Origin: Lysobacteraceae bacterium
GTDB lineage: Bacteria; Pseudomonadota; Gammaproteobacteria; Xanthomonadales; Xanthomonadaceae
Assembly (NCBI GenBank): GCA_021299355.1
Contig: JAJTGG010000014.1
Coordinates: 1 to 33,238, forward strand
DNA: 33,238 bases
Reading direction: 5' to 3'
The notes under the pieces are model-generated. The model was not told where the DNA came from. It searched no databases and worked only from the letters and a program-made list of their open reading frames with translations. Both the position numbers and the translations under genes were made by a program. Every line of letters starts with the position of its first letter. Position 1 is the stretch's first letter. Shown here one piece after another: positions 8,146 through 16,720 of this stretch.

Positions 8146-8774
8146 TGCCGCCGAAACTGCTGCTGCTCGATCTCGACGAGGTATTGGCGGACTATAGCCA
8201 CGAACGCCGCTGCCGCGCTTTGGCTGAAACCGCCGGCGTAGATGCAAAAATGATTGAGCGCGCCGTGTTCGACAGCGGCCTGGAGAATCGTTCCGATCGC
8301 GGAGATTTCGGGCTCGATGATTACATGGACCGTCTGCGCAGTGAATGGGGCCTGGATATTCCTAGCGCGGATTTCATCGCCGCACGGCGCGCAGGAACGC
8401 GCGTGCGCCAACCCCTGCTTGATATCTGCGAAAGCCTGGCGGGACAGGTGCAATTCGGTATCTTCAGCAACAACGGGCATTGGCTGGCCCAACATGCCGA
8501 ACGCATCGTACCTGAACTGATGCCGATGTTCCGCACGCGCTTCATCTGTTCAGGTAGCCTGGGACTATGCAAGCCCGACCCGGAAGCCTTTCTGCTATGC
8601 CTGCAACGCCTCGGGTTTTCGCCGGCTTCGACCCTGTTCGTGGATGATAAGGCGGTCAATGTGGACGGCGCCCGGCAGGCCGGACTGGACGCCTTCCTCT
8701 ATCGGGACGACAATCACTTCCAACAGGAACTGGCCGAACGCGGCCTGAGCACCGGAGAACCCCATGCGCTTTGA
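8145..8774 (+). CDS. HAD-superfamily hydrolase
   Basis: 209-residue haloacid-dehalogenase-like phosphatase with a helical cap after motif I. Motif I is Asp9-Leu-Asp11-Glu-Val (nucleophile and general acid/base). Motif II is Ser in Ile-Phe-Ser-Asn-Asn. Motif III is Lys in Leu-Cys-Lys-Pro-Asp-Pro-Glu-Ala-Phe. Motif IV is Phe-Val-Asp-Asp-Lys-Ala-Val-Asn-Val. All catalytic positions are intact. The closest look is to the HAD-IA phosphatases with FMN, phosphosugar or sugar-like substrates; the substrate cannot be told from sequence. It starts one base into the hemL stop and ends 11 nt inside the next gene, so all three are probably co-translated. Confidence 0.87.
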   Translation: MPPKLLLLDLDEVLADYSHERRCRALAETAGVDAKMIERAVFDSGLENRSDRGDFGLDDYMDRLRSEWGLDIPSADFIAARRAGTRVRQPLLDICESLAGQVQFGIFSNNGHWLAQHAERIVPELMPMFRTRFICSGSLGLCKPDPEAFLLCLQRLGFSPASTLFVDDKAVNVDGARQAGLDAFLYRDDNHFQQELAERGLSTGEPHAL

Positions 8775-9882
8775 AACCCTTGCCATCCATGCCGGTGCCG
8801 AAGCCGATGCCGAAACCGGTGCGGTCGCCCCGCCGCTGCACATGAGCACGACCTTTCAGCATGGCCCCGCCGGCGAACGCCGGGCCGGTTATGAATACCA
8901 GCGCGAGGCCAATCCAACCCAGGACCGCCTGGAAACCTGTCTGGCGGCACTGGAAGGTGGCGAGCGTGCGCTCGTCTATGCCTCGGGCATGGCGGCCATG
9001 CAGGGTTACCTCGAATGTCTGGCCAACGGCTCGCATGTGCTAATTCCCAACGACTGTTACACGGGCCTGCGTGCGCTCTTCCACGAATTCCTGCCCCATC
9101 GCGGAATCACCGCCACCGCCGTGGACATGTCGGATCTGCTGGAAGTCCGGGCGGCGCTACGCCCGGAGACTGCCCTAATCTGGGCTGAAACGCCGTCCAA
9201 TCCGTTGCTGGCGGTGGCCGACATTGCAGCGCTGGCGGAAATCGCCAAGGCGCATGGCGCCCGCTTAGTCTGCGACAACACTTTCGCCACCCCGGCGCTG
9301 CAGCAGCCGTTGGCACTCGGTGCCGATGCGGTGATGCATTCCACCACCAAATACTTCGGCGGCCACAGCGACGTCATGGGCGGTGCGCTGGTATTTGCAC
9401 AGGCCGATTCGGTTTACGAACAGGCCGCGCATCGGCGTCATATCACCGGTAGCATTGCTTCGCCTTTCAATAGCTGGCTGATCCTGCGCGGAGCACGTTC
9501 GCTGCCGGCGCGCATGGCCTGGCATTGTCGCAATGCGCAGTTGATTGCTGAATTTCTGAGCTCGCATCCGGCCATTGAATCCGTCAACTATCCGGGCCTT
9601 CCGACGCACCCGGGCCATGCCATCGCCAGAAAGCAAATGCGGGATTTCGGCGGCATGCTCTCCATTCAGTTCACTGGTGGCCGGGAAGCCGCATTGCGCT
9701 TTGCATCACGGGTCAAGGTTTTCACCAATGCCACCTCCCTCGGTGGCGTGGAGTCGCTGATCGAGCACCGGGCCTCGACCGAAGGCGCGAATCCGGTTTC
9801 ACCGCAGAACTTGATTCGGATGTCGGTTGGACTTGAGCACCTGGACGATCTGATTGACGACCTGAAACAGGCCCTGCTCTGA
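8764..9882 (+). CDS. Cys/Met-metabolism PLP enzyme (cystathionine gamma-synthase/lyase type)
   Basis: 372-residue member of the transsulfuration PLP family (cystathionine gamma-synthase, gamma-lyase, beta-lyase). Lys196 in His-Ser-Thr-Thr-Lys-Tyr-Phe-Gly-Gly-His forms the Schiff base. Asp-Asn-Thr-Phe-Ala-Thr-Pro carries the PLP-pyridine Asp, and Tyr-Ala-Ser-Gly-Met the phosphate loop. The Tyr-x-Tyr-Ser-Arg segment of relatives reads Tyr-Glu-Tyr-Gln-Arg here, keeping the phosphate-binding Arg. The late Ser-Leu-Gly-Gly-Val-Glu-Ser-Leu-Ile-Glu-His motif is intact. Which transsulfuration reaction it performs cannot be decided from sequence. The ATG at 8764 lies inside the HAD gene (11-nt overlap), with GGAG a few bases upstream. 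It closes the thiE-hemL-HAD string; the gene after it faces the other way. Confidence 0.88.
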   Translation: MRFETLAIHAGAEADAETGAVAPPLHMSTTFQHGPAGERRAGYEYQREANPTQDRLETCLAALEGGERALVYASGMAAMQGYLECLANGSHVLIPNDCYTGLRALFHEFLPHRGITATAVDMSDLLEVRAALRPETALIWAETPSNPLLAVADIAALAEIAKAHGARLVCDNTFATPALQQPLALGADAVMHSTTKYFGGHSDVMGGALVFAQADSVYEQAAHRRHITGSIASPFNSWLILRGARSLPARMAWHCRNAQLIAEFLSSHPAIESVNYPGLPTHPGHAIARKQMRDFGGMLSIQFTGGREAALRFASRVKVFTNATSLGGVESLIEHRASTEGANPVSPQNLIRMSVGLEHLDDLIDDLKQALL

Positions 9883-9886
9883 CCGA

Positions 9887-10306
9887 TTACCAGCTGCCGG
9901 TATTGGGCATCGACAGCCACGGTTCCTGCGGCGGCAGATGGCCTTCCTGCAGCAGCTCGATGGAAATCAGGTCCGGCGAGCGTACGAACGCCATATGCCC
10001 GTCGCGCGGCGGCCGGTTTATGGTGTAACCCATCGTCTGAAGGCGCGCGCAAACCGCGTAAAGATCATCGACCCGGAAAGCCATATGGCCGAAATTGCGG
10101 GAACTGCCGTAAGCGGGCTCCGGATCCCAGTTGTAGGTGAGTTCAATTTCGGCTGCCGGCGTTTCATCGGCTGATAGAAATACTAGCGTGAATCGTCCGG
10201 AGTTGTTTTCCATGCGCCGGACTTCCTTCAACCCCAGGCCCTCGCAGTAAAAACGCAGAGAAGCGTCCAAATCTCGGACACGGACCATGGTGTGCAGATA
10301 TTTCAT
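9887..10306 (-). CDS. gloA: Lactoylglutathione lyase (glyoxalase I)
   Basis: 139-residue vicinal-oxygen-chelate protein that isomerises the methylglyoxal-glutathione hemithioacetal to S-lactoylglutathione. Metal ligands fit the glyoxalase I pattern: His5, Glu55 (in Ile-Glu-Leu-Thr-Tyr-Asn-Trp), His74 (Phe-Gly-His) and Glu117 (Ile-Glu-Leu). Bacterial enzymes of this length usually use Ni2+. The start is ATG 10306, with AAGGA upstream that overlaps the stop of the SDR gene (9 nt apart). It is therefore the last gene of the adk-mpl-SDR-gloA operon. It ends 4 nt from the convergent PLP enzyme, with no terminator hairpin seen. Confidence 0.93.
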   Translation of the reverse strand: MKYLHTMVRVRDLDASLRFYCEGLGLKEVRRMENNSGRFTLVFLSADETPAAEIELTYNWDPEPAYGSSRNFGHMAFRVDDLYAVCARLQTMGYTINRPPRDGHMAFVRSPDLISIELLQEGHLPPQEPWLSMPNTGSW

Positions 10307-10315
10307 GGCGATTCC

Positions 10316-11125
10316 TTACAGAAAAAAATCGGGAAGCAGTGGCGTTCCCGGAGCCATGGCGTACTGCTCGAAATCCGTAACACCGTTATCGCGCAACAGA
10401 TCTTCATCAATGTAGAACTGGCCTGTGGCGGCGCTGAACTTCTGCAGCAAAATAGCAATGGCCGCATCAGCAACGATTTCAGCGTTGCGGGCGGCATTGA
10501 TATCCACACCGGGAATCATGTTGATGGCATCGGTTGCGATGACCGTCTTAGGCCATAAGGCATTGACGGCGACACACCCCTTGAATTCTTCGGCCAAGCC
10601 AAGGGTGACAAAGCTCATGCCCATTTTTGCCAGGGTGTAGCCGGTAAATGAACCCCACCATTTCGGATCGAGATTCGGAGGCGGCGCCAAGGTCAGAATA
10701 TGTGGATTTTCGGACTTCAGCAGATACGGCAGCGCCTTTTGCGCACACAGAAACGTGCCGCGCGAATTCACCTGGCTCATCAAATCAAAACGTTTCATCG
10801 GTGTGTTCAGCACGCCCTGCAGCCAAATCGCGCTGGCATTATTGACCAAGACATCAATGCCGCCGAAATATTCGGCCGCCTGCGCCATAGCTGCTTCGAC
10901 ATTGGCCTCGTCGCGGATATCGCATTGGATGGCGAGCGCCTTGCCACCGGCTGCTTCCACCTCGGCGGCGGCAGTGAAGATGGTACCCGGAAGTTTCGGG
11001 TTGACCACGGCCGATTTGGCGGCGATAACCACATTGGCGCCAAGGCTACCGGCTTTACGGGCGATGGCCAGACCGATGCCGCGCGAGGCGCCGGTGATGA
11101 AAAGGGTTTTTCCCTGTAAGGACAT
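10316..11125 (-). CDS. HSDL2-like short-chain dehydrogenase with altered catalytic Ser
   Basis: 269-residue Rossmann-fold SDR. The cofactor loop is Thr-Gly-Ala-Ser-Arg-Gly-Ile-Gly (residues 11-18), followed by Asn-Asn-Ala-Ser. The catalytic Tyr-Thr-Leu-Ala-Lys and a Gly-Met-Ser-Phe-Val-Thr-Leu-Gly-Leu-Ala-Glu-Glu-Phe segment resemble the hydroxysteroid-dehydrogenase-like-2 group. In that group the catalytic serine, as I recall it, sits in Leu-Ser-Pro-Pro about 16 residues before the Tyr. Here that segment reads Leu-Ala-Pro-Pro (GCG codon). Whether another Ser, such as Gly-Ser-Phe four residues before Tyr, substitutes is unknown. The substrate is unknown. The start is ATG 11125 with a strong GGAGG five nt upstream. 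It sits 23 nt after mpl and 9 nt before gloA. Confidence 0.88.
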   Translation of the reverse strand: MSLQGKTLFITGASRGIGLAIARKAGSLGANVVIAAKSAVVNPKLPGTIFTAAAEVEAAGGKALAIQCDIRDEANVEAAMAQAAEYFGGIDVLVNNASAIWLQGVLNTPMKRFDLMSQVNSRGTFLCAQKALPYLLKSENPHILTLAPPPNLDPKWWGSFTGYTLAKMGMSFVTLGLAEEFKGCVAVNALWPKTVIATDAINMIPGVDINAARNAEIVADAAIAILLQKFSAATGQFYIDEDLLRDNGVTDFEQYAMAPGTPLLPDFFL

Positions 11126-11148
11126 GGTGCCTCCGGAGTGGCGGTTAT

Positions 11149-12507
11149 TCAGGATTGCAGGGCTTTCAGACAGCGGCGTGGGGCGTCTTCGAAGCCGCCA
11201 TTGGACATGAACACGACATGGTCACCGCTACGTGCCATCGCCGTGAGCGTTTCAATCAGGGCATCGACGCTGGCGGCTGTGCGGCCATCGCCTTTCAGTG
11301 CCGAGACGACGGCCTCAGCATCCCAAAGCAGTTCCGGGCGGTGCAGGAACACCACGGCATCGGCATCGGCCAGCGAGGGCGAAATGTGCGCTGAATGCGC
11401 ACCGAGCCGCATCGAATTTGAACGCGGCTCCATGGCCACCACGATGCGTGCATTGCCCACTCTGGCGCGCAGGCCGGCCAGGGTGGTTGCGATGGCGGTC
11501 GGATGATGCGCGAAGTCGTCATAGACCGTGACTCCGGCAGCGACACCGATCACTTCCATGCGGCGTTTGACGCTGACGAAATCGGCCAACGCCGGGATGA
11601 TATCCGCAACAGCGACGCCGACCGCATGACAGGCGGCTAAAGCTGCCAGCGCGTTCATCACATTGTGGCGACCGAGCAGGTTCCAGCGCACGGTACCGAG
11701 CGCGTGGCCGAGATGTTTCAGGATGAACTCGGATCCGTCGGCCCGGACCAGCTCGGCCCGCCATTCGGCCTCGGCATCGATGGCGAAGCGCTCGACCGGC
11801 GTCCAGCAGCCCATGGCCAGCACTTCGGCCAATGCGGCGTCCTCGCCGTTGACGATCAGCCGGCCTTCGCCCGGCACGATACGGATCAGATGATGGAACT
11901 GGCGCTGAATGGCGGCCAGATCCGGGAAAATATCGGCGTGGTCGAACTCCAGATTGTTGAGGATGGCCACGCGCGGGCCGTAGTGCACGAACTTGGAGCG
12001 TTTGTCGAAGAACGCGGTGTCGTATTCATCGGCTTCGACCACGAATTCCTTGCCGGACCCCAGACGCGCCGAGACACCGAAATTTTCCGGAACGCCGCCG
12101 ACCAGAAAGCCCGGATCGCGCCCGGCCGCTTCCAGCAGAAAGGCGAGAATCGATGTGGTGGTAGTTTTGCCGTGGGTGCCGGCCACCGCCAGTGCATGCC
12201 GGCCGGGCAGCACATTCTCGGACAGCCATTGCGCGCCGGAGCGGTAGTTGATCTGCTGGTTGAGGACGTGCTCGACAGCAGGATTGCCGCGCGAGAGCGC
12301 ATTGCCGATGACTACGCAATCAGTATCAGTGGCGATGTCGGCGGAAGCATAGCCCGAATACAGGCCGATACCGAGTTTTTCCAGTTGGGTCGACATCGGC
12401 GGATAGACATTGGCGTCACAACCCTGCACGCGGTGCCCGAGCTCGCGCGCCAAAGCGGCCACGCCGCCCATGAAGGTGCCGCAGATACCCAGGATATGCA
12501 GATTCAT
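11149..12507 (-). CDS. mpl: UDP-MurNAc:L-Ala-gamma-D-Glu-meso-DAP ligase
   Basis: Murein-recycling ligase that attaches the salvaged tripeptide L-Ala-gamma-D-Glu-meso-DAP to UDP-N-acetylmuramate with ATP. 452 residues, close to the E. coli enzyme. Mur-ligase domains are in order: an N-terminal Rossmann domain beginning His-Ile-Leu-Gly-Ile-Cys-Gly-Thr-Phe-Met-Gly (typical of Mpl rather than MurC), an ATP loop Gly110-Thr-His-Gly-Lys-Thr-Thr-Thr, and a central Glu-Ala-Asp-Glu-Tyr-Asp. The Asp-Asp-Phe-Ala-His-His-Pro-Thr-Ala segment is diagnostic of the MurC/Mpl branch. It lies 8 nt after adk and 23 nt before the SDR on the same strand. The ribosome-binding site is weak, consistent with coupling to adk. 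Confidence 0.94.
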   Translation of the reverse strand: MNLHILGICGTFMGGVAALARELGHRVQGCDANVYPPMSTQLEKLGIGLYSGYASADIATDTDCVVIGNALSRGNPAVEHVLNQQINYRSGAQWLSENVLPGRHALAVAGTHGKTTTTSILAFLLEAAGRDPGFLVGGVPENFGVSARLGSGKEFVVEADEYDTAFFDKRSKFVHYGPRVAILNNLEFDHADIFPDLAAIQRQFHHLIRIVPGEGRLIVNGEDAALAEVLAMGCWTPVERFAIDAEAEWRAELVRADGSEFILKHLGHALGTVRWNLLGRHNVMNALAALAACHAVGVAVADIIPALADFVSVKRRMEVIGVAAGVTVYDDFAHHPTAIATTLAGLRARVGNARIVVAMEPRSNSMRLGAHSAHISPSLADADAVVFLHRPELLWDAEAVVSALKGDGRTAASVDALIETLTAMARSGDHVVFMSNGGFEDAPRRCLKALQS

Positions 12508-12515
12508 GACGGGGT

Positions 12516-13094
12516 TCAGCCGACTTCCGGCGTACCGGCCAAGGCCTCGGTGATGCGGGTGAACACCTCGTCGAGCGTGCCGACACCGTTCAGATGTGCG
12601 AGCTTACCGAGGCTGCGGTAGTAGTCGACCACCGGCGCGGTCTGGCTTTCATAGACACCCAAGCGCTTGCGCACCGATTCCGGACTGTCATCGGCGCGGC
12701 CTTCGGCCTTGGCGCGACCGGCCAGACGTTCAACCAACAGTTCGGTATCGACATCCAGTTGCACAGCGATATCGATCGGCTGACCGAGTTTTTTCAGGAG
12801 CGTAGCCAAGGCATTGGCCTGGGCCAGATTGCGGGGGTAGCCGTCAAGGATGAAGCCGTTGCCGGTGTCGGGTTTGAGCAGGCGCTCCTCAAGCATGCCG
12901 AGCACAACATCATCCGAGACCAGACCACCAGCCTCCATCACTTCCTTGGCTTGCAGCCCGAGCGGGGTTCCGGCAGCCACGGCCGCACGCAGCAGCTCGC
13001 CGGTGGAAATATGCGGAACATCCAGATATTCCTTCAACCGCGCCGCTTGGGTGCCTTTGCCCGAACCGGGGGCACCGAGAAGAACCAATCGCAT
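12516..13094 (-). CDS. adk: Adenylate kinase (short form)
   Basis: Interconverts 2 ADP with ATP and AMP. 192 residues: this is the short form, with the LID domain reduced to a loop (around Ala-Glu-Gly-Arg-Ala-Asp-Asp-Ser) and no zinc-binding Cys set. The P-loop is Gly-Ala-Pro-Gly-Ser-Gly-Lys-Gly-Thr at residues 7-15, followed by Ile-Ser-Thr-Gly-Glu-Leu-Leu-Arg and Asp-Gly-Tyr-Pro-Arg. The start is ATG 13094 with GAGG four nt upstream. It heads the minus-strand adk-mpl-SDR-gloA set and is divergent from the PPi-dependent phosphofructokinase across 125 bp. Pairing Adk with a PPi-producing and PPi-consuming gene block is metabolically sensible, since many biosynthetic ligases release AMP plus PPi. 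Confidence 0.95.
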   Translation of the reverse strand: MRLVLLGAPGSGKGTQAARLKEYLDVPHISTGELLRAAVAAGTPLGLQAKEVMEAGGLVSDDVVLGMLEERLLKPDTGNGFILDGYPRNLAQANALATLLKKLGQPIDIAVQLDVDTELLVERLAGRAKAEGRADDSPESVRKRLGVYESQTAPVVDYYRSLGKLAHLNGVGTLDEVFTRITEALAGTPEVG

Positions 13095-13163
13095 AAAACC
13101 TCAGAAAGTCATTGAAATGATGGACGGGCGCCAATCGGAAAACCGGCTGCCAGGGCGAAAATT

Positions 13164-13172
13164 TGCCATAAT
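13164..13172 (+). promoter_or_regulatory. Candidate extended -10 promoter for pfp
   Basis: TGC followed by CATAAT (13167-13172) matches an extended -10 element (TGn plus a 5/6 hexamer). It lies 47 nt before the chosen ATG. No convincing -35 hexamer lies 17 nt upstream, which extended -10 promoters tolerate. Confidence 0.4.
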
Positions 13173-13219
13173 GACACCCTAACCGTTGCCGTCTGTTTCG
13201 TCAATTTTAAAGGATGTTT

Positions 13220-14476
13220 ATGTCGAAAGGCAGATTACTTTATGCCCAGTCCGGCGGAGTGACCGCCGTCATCAATGCCAGCGCCAGCGCAGTGTTGGCG
13301 CAGGCCCGCGCCCGCAAAATTCCGGTGTATGCCGGTAAGAACGGCATTCTGGGTATCCTGCGTGAACAGATGTTCGACACGGCTGGACTTACTTCCAGTG
13401 AAATCAAAGCGTTGGCAAACACCCCAGGCGGCGCTTTCGGCTCCTGCCGCTTCAAACTGAAATCCCTTCAGCAGGATGCCGGCCAGTATCAGCGCCTGTT
13501 GGACGTGTTCAAGGCACACGACATCCGTTACTTCCTCTACAACGGCGGCAACGATTCGGCCGATACCGCCCTGAAAATTTCGCAGTTGGCGCAGCAATCC
13601 GGCTATGCGTTGACCTGCGTGGCGGTACCGAAAACCGTCGATAATGATCTGGTCATCACCGACTGCTGTCCCGGCTTCGGTTCGGCCGCCCGCTACACCG
13701 CGGTATCGGTGCTGGAAGCAGCCATTGATGTGGAAGCCATGGCCGAAACCTCGACCAAAGTGTTCGTCTATGAAGTCATGGGTCGCCACGCGGGCTGGCT
13801 GGCTGCTGCTGCTGGCCTGGCTGGTGAGACCGCCAAAGAGGCCCCGCACATCATCCTGTTTCCGGAACGTGCCTTCGACAAAGCCGTGTTCCTGGCCAAG
13901 GTCAAGGACACCGTGGCCAAAGTCGGCTATTGCGTCGTGGTGGTTTCCGAGGGCGTGAAAACACCGGATGGCAAGTTTCTGGCACAGGCCGAGGGCAGCG
14001 TGGATGCCTTCGGTCATAGCCAGCTCGGCGGCGCAGCACCGATGCTGGCGGGCATAGTCAAGGATGCGCTCGGCATGAAAGTGCATTGGACCGTACCCGA
14101 TTATCTGCAACGCTCGGCCCGCCATCTGGCTTCGCAGGTCGATCTCGACCAGGCCATGGCGGTCGGCAAAGCGGCAGTCGAGTTGGCGCTTTCGGGCAAC
14201 AACGGTGTGATGCCGGCAATCATCCGCACTTCGGATATGCCCTACCGCTGGCACATCGATCCGGTGCCGCTGAGCCGGATTGCCAATGTCGAGAAGAAAA
14301 TGCCGGATGCCTTCATCCGCAAGGATGGCTTCGGCATCACCGCCGCCTGCCGCCGCTACCTGTCACCGCTTATCCAAGGTCAGGCTGCCGTGCCGCTCGG
14401 CAAGAACGGTCTGCCCGTGCATTTCAAACCGAAACTGCCCTTGGTAAAGAAAAAGCTTAAGGCGTGGGTGAAATAG
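13220..14476 (+). CDS. pfp: Pyrophosphate-dependent 6-phosphofructokinase
   Basis: Reversible transfer of phosphate from PPi to fructose-6-phosphate. Two diagnostic positions identify the PPi type. The Gly-Gly-Asp-Gly-Ser of ATP enzymes reads Gly-Gly-Asn111-Asp112-Ser, with Asp112 in the position that blocks ATP. The following loop is Pro-Lys138-Thr-Val-Asp141-Asn-Asp, with Lys where ATP enzymes have Gly. Asp141 is the predicted base. The sugar-phosphate loop Met-Gly-Arg-His-Ala-Gly-Trp is present. The second ATG (13220) is chosen because AAAGGA lies five nt before it; an ATG at 13214 falls inside that site. 418 residues fits the family. It is followed by the H+-pyrophosphatase gene, 104 nt downstream. 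A GGCTG/GCTGCT-rich run near 13793-13824 encodes Leu-Ala-Ala-Ala-Ala-Gly-Leu-Ala. Confidence 0.92.
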   Translation: MSKGRLLYAQSGGVTAVINASASAVLAQARARKIPVYAGKNGILGILREQMFDTAGLTSSEIKALANTPGGAFGSCRFKLKSLQQDAGQYQRLLDVFKAHDIRYFLYNGGNDSADTALKISQLAQQSGYALTCVAVPKTVDNDLVITDCCPGFGSAARYTAVSVLEAAIDVEAMAETSTKVFVYEVMGRHAGWLAAAAGLAGETAKEAPHIILFPERAFDKAVFLAKVKDTVAKVGYCVVVVSEGVKTPDGKFLAQAEGSVDAFGHSQLGGAAPMLAGIVKDALGMKVHWTVPDYLQRSARHLASQVDLDQAMAVGKAAVELALSGNNGVMPAIIRTSDMPYRWHIDPVPLSRIANVEKKMPDAFIRKDGFGITAACRRYLSPLIQGQAAVPLGKNGLPVHFKPKLPLVKKKLKAWVK

Positions 14477-14519
14477 GTGGACCCCTAATCATTCAGCCCT
14501 AGTTAAGTTTCCCGGGCTC

Positions 14520-14528
14520 TGGCATACT
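14520..14528 (+). promoter_or_regulatory. Candidate extended -10 promoter for hppA
   Basis: TGG plus CATACT gives an extended -10 element in the 104-bp gap between pfp and hppA. No strong -35 is visible. A small hairpin (GGCGG 14537-14541 with CCGCC 14548-14552) follows in the would-be leader. hppA could therefore be transcribed on its own as well as from the pfp promoter. Confidence 0.35.
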
Positions 14529-14580
14529 CTTGGGGCGGCGGCAAAGACCGCCCGATCCTTCATGAATTAGGGAGTATGGA

Positions 14581-16626
14581 ATGTTAGCGCAATATGGATT
14601 GGAACTGGCTTTGGCCTGCGCGGCCTTGGCCATCATTTACGGGCTGTACACCACCGGCTGGATCCTCAAGCAGGATGCCGGCAATGACAAAATGCAGGCG
14701 ATTGCGGCCGCCGTGCAGGAAGGCGCCGGCGCCTATCTGCGCCGCCAGTACCGCACTATCGCCATCGTAGGCATCGTGTTGTTTGTAGTCATTGGCTTTG
14801 TGCCTGCGCTGGGCTGGCAGACCGCCATCGGCTTCGCCATCGGCGCCATACTGTCCGGCCTTGCCGGCTTCATCGGCATGTTCGTTTCCGTGCGCGCCAA
14901 TGTGCGCACCGCTCAGGCCGCCACCCGCAGCCTGAATGATGCCCTCAATGTCAGCTTCAAGGGCGGCGCCATCACCGGCATGCTGGTGGTCGGTCTTGGC
15001 CTGTTGGGCGTCGCGGGTTATTTCATGCTGATCAAGTCCGGCGGCGAACAGACCGCCGAAACGGTCAAGGCCGCGATGCAGCCGATGATCGGCCTGGCCT
15101 TCGGCAGCTCGCTGATTTCCATCTTCGCCCGCCTAGGCGGCGGCATCTTCACCAAAGGTGCCGACGTCGGCGCCGATCTGGTGGGTAAAGTCGAAGCTGG
15201 AATTCCGGAAGATGACCCGCGCAATCCGGCCGTCATTGCCGACAACGTCGGTGACAACGTCGGCGACTGCGCCGGTATGGCCGCCGACCTGTTCGAAACC
15301 TATGCGGTCACCATCATCGCTGCCATGCTGATTGCCGGCATTTCCTTCGCCACCTACGGCTGGAACGGCGTGATGTATCCGCTGGTGCTGGGCGCGGTTT
15401 CCATCATCGCCTCAATCGTCGGCACCTTTTTCGTGAAGACCCGCGACGGCGGCAAGATTATGAACGCACTGTATCGTGGTCTGGGCGTCTCCGGCCTTTT
15501 GGCTGCCGTCGCGTTCTACTTCGTGACCGATTCCATGTTCAGCCTGGAACACTCCAACGGCATTTTTTGGTGCGCACTGATCGGACTGGCACTGACAGCT
15601 GCGCTGGTGGTGATTACCGAATACTACACCGCAACCGAATTTGCACCGGTGCAGGATGTGGCGAAAGCCTCCGAAACCGGGCACGGTACCAATGTCATCG
15701 CCGGTCTGGCGGTGTCGATGAAATCGACCGCCGCGCCGGTGCTGGCCGTGGCTGCTTCGATTTACGGCTGCTACCACCTCGCCGGCCTTTACGGCGTGGC
15801 CGTGGCCGCGACCGCTATGCTGTCGATGGCGGGTATGATCGTCGCGCTCGATGCCTACGGTCCGATTACCGATAACGCCGGCGGCATCGCTGAAATGTCG
15901 GGCATGGACAAGGAAATCCGCGTTACCACCGACGCCCTCGACGCCGTCGGCAACACCACCAAGGCGGTTACCAAAGGTTATGCCATCGGTTCGGCCGGTC
16001 TGGCCGCTCTGGTGCTGTTCGCCGATTACTCGCACAAGTTGGCCGAACGCGGCGAAGGCTTCGCACCGGTCAACTTCTCCATCGACAACCCGCAGGTGGT
16101 CATTGGTCTGCTGATCGGCGGCATGATTCCGTATCTGTTCGGTGCCATGGCCATGCAGGCCGTGGGCCGCGCCGCCGGCGCGGTGGTCGAGGAAGTCCGT
16201 CGCCAGTTCCGCGAAATCCCGGGCATCATGGAAGGAACGGGCAAACCGCAGTACGACAAAGCCGTCGATTTGCTGACCAAATCCGCCATCCGCGAAATGA
16301 TCGTGCCCTCGCTGCTGCCGTTGCTGATTCCGGTCGTGGTCGGCATGACCCTCGGCGCCGATGCCCTCGGCGGCCTGCTGATGGGTACCATCGTGACCGG
16401 CCTGTTCGTGGCCATCTCGATGTGCACCGGCGGCGGCGCCTGGGATAACGCCAAGAAGTACATCGAAGAAGGCCATCACGGCGGCAAAGGTTCTGAAGCC
16501 CACAAAGCCGCGGTGACCGGCGACACCGTCGGCGATCCGTACAAGGACACCGCCGGCCCGGCCATCAACCCGCTGATCAAGATCATCAACATTGTTGCCC
16601 TGTTGCTGATTCCGTTCCTGGCCTGA
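14581..16626 (+). CDS. hppA: K+-independent H+-translocating membrane pyrophosphatase
   Basis: Integral inner-membrane pump that couples PPi hydrolysis to proton export. 681 residues with many hydrophobic segments, consistent with the 16-helix fold. The PPi/Mg site is clear: [14 protein letters not shown], Glu-Asp-Asp-Pro-Arg-Asn-Pro, and Asp221-Asn-Val-Gly-Asp-Asn-Val-Gly-Asp. The subtype determinant is Gly-Asn-Thr-Thr-Lys461-Ala followed by Lys465-Gly. Potassium-dependent members carry Ala at the first position, so this is predicted K+-independent, and that class pumps H+. The start is ATG 14581 with AGGGAG six nt upstream. It probably works with Pfp and soluble Ppa in PPi economy, and it ends at a strong terminator. 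Confidence 0.96.
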   Translation: MLAQYGLELALACAALAIIYGLYTTGWILKQDAGNDKMQAIAAAVQEGAGAYLRRQYRTIAIVGIVLFVVIGFVPALGWQTAIGFAIGAILSGLAGFIGMFVSVRANVRTAQAATRSLNDALNVSFKGGAITGMLVVGLGLLGVAGYFMLIKSGGEQTAETVKAAMQPMIGLAFGSSLISIFARLGGGIFTKGADVGADLVGKVEAGIPEDDPRNPAVIADNVGDNVGDCAGMAADLFETYAVTIIAAMLIAGISFATYGWNGVMYPLVLGAVSIIASIVGTFFVKTRDGGKIMNALYRGLGVSGLLAAVAFYFVTDSMFSLEHSNGIFWCALIGLALTAALVVITEYYTATEFAPVQDVAKASETGHGTNVIAGLAVSMKSTAAPVLAVAASIYGCYHLAGLYGVAVAATAMLSMAGMIVALDAYGPITDNAGGIAEMSGMDKEIRVTTDALDAVGNTTKAVTKGYAIGSAGLAALVLFADYSHKLAERGEGFAPVNFSIDNPQVVIGLLIGGMIPYLFGAMAMQAVGRAAGAVVEEVRRQFREIPGIMEGTGKPQYDKAVDLLTKSAIREMIVPSLLPLLIPVVVGMTLGADALGGLLMGTIVTGLFVAISMCTGGGAWDNAKKYIEEGHHGGKGSEAHKAAVTGDTVGDPYKDTAGPAINPLIKIINIVALLLIPFLA

Positions 16627-16644
16627 TCAGGCCCTATCCGTTTG

Positions 16645-16676
16645 ATGAAAAACCCCGCCTCGGCGGGGTTTTTCAT
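16645..16676. terminator. Rho-independent terminator after hppA
   Basis: Perfect 15-bp arms (16645-16659 and 16662-16676) flank a two-base loop. The stem core is CCCCGCC paired with GGCGGGG, followed by T5. It starts 18 nt after the hppA stop and separates hppA from the ExoD-family gene. The flanking A/T runs would let it act in both directions. Confidence 0.85.
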
Positions 16677-16720
16677 GAAGGGTTCACCCACTCCTGGTGA
16701 CGCTACGCCATACTGTGCCG

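Noticed and set aside
13793-13824. Short GGCTG/GCTGCT-rich run in pfp
   Set aside because: It encodes a plausible Leu/Ala/Gly helix in frame and is too short and irregular to claim a phase-variable repeat.
15412-16503. Long minus-strand open frame (363 codons) inside hppA
   Set aside because: Its His/Gly/Asp-rich translation is the shadow of a GC-biased coding strand. The plus strand encodes an unmistakable H+-pyrophosphatase.
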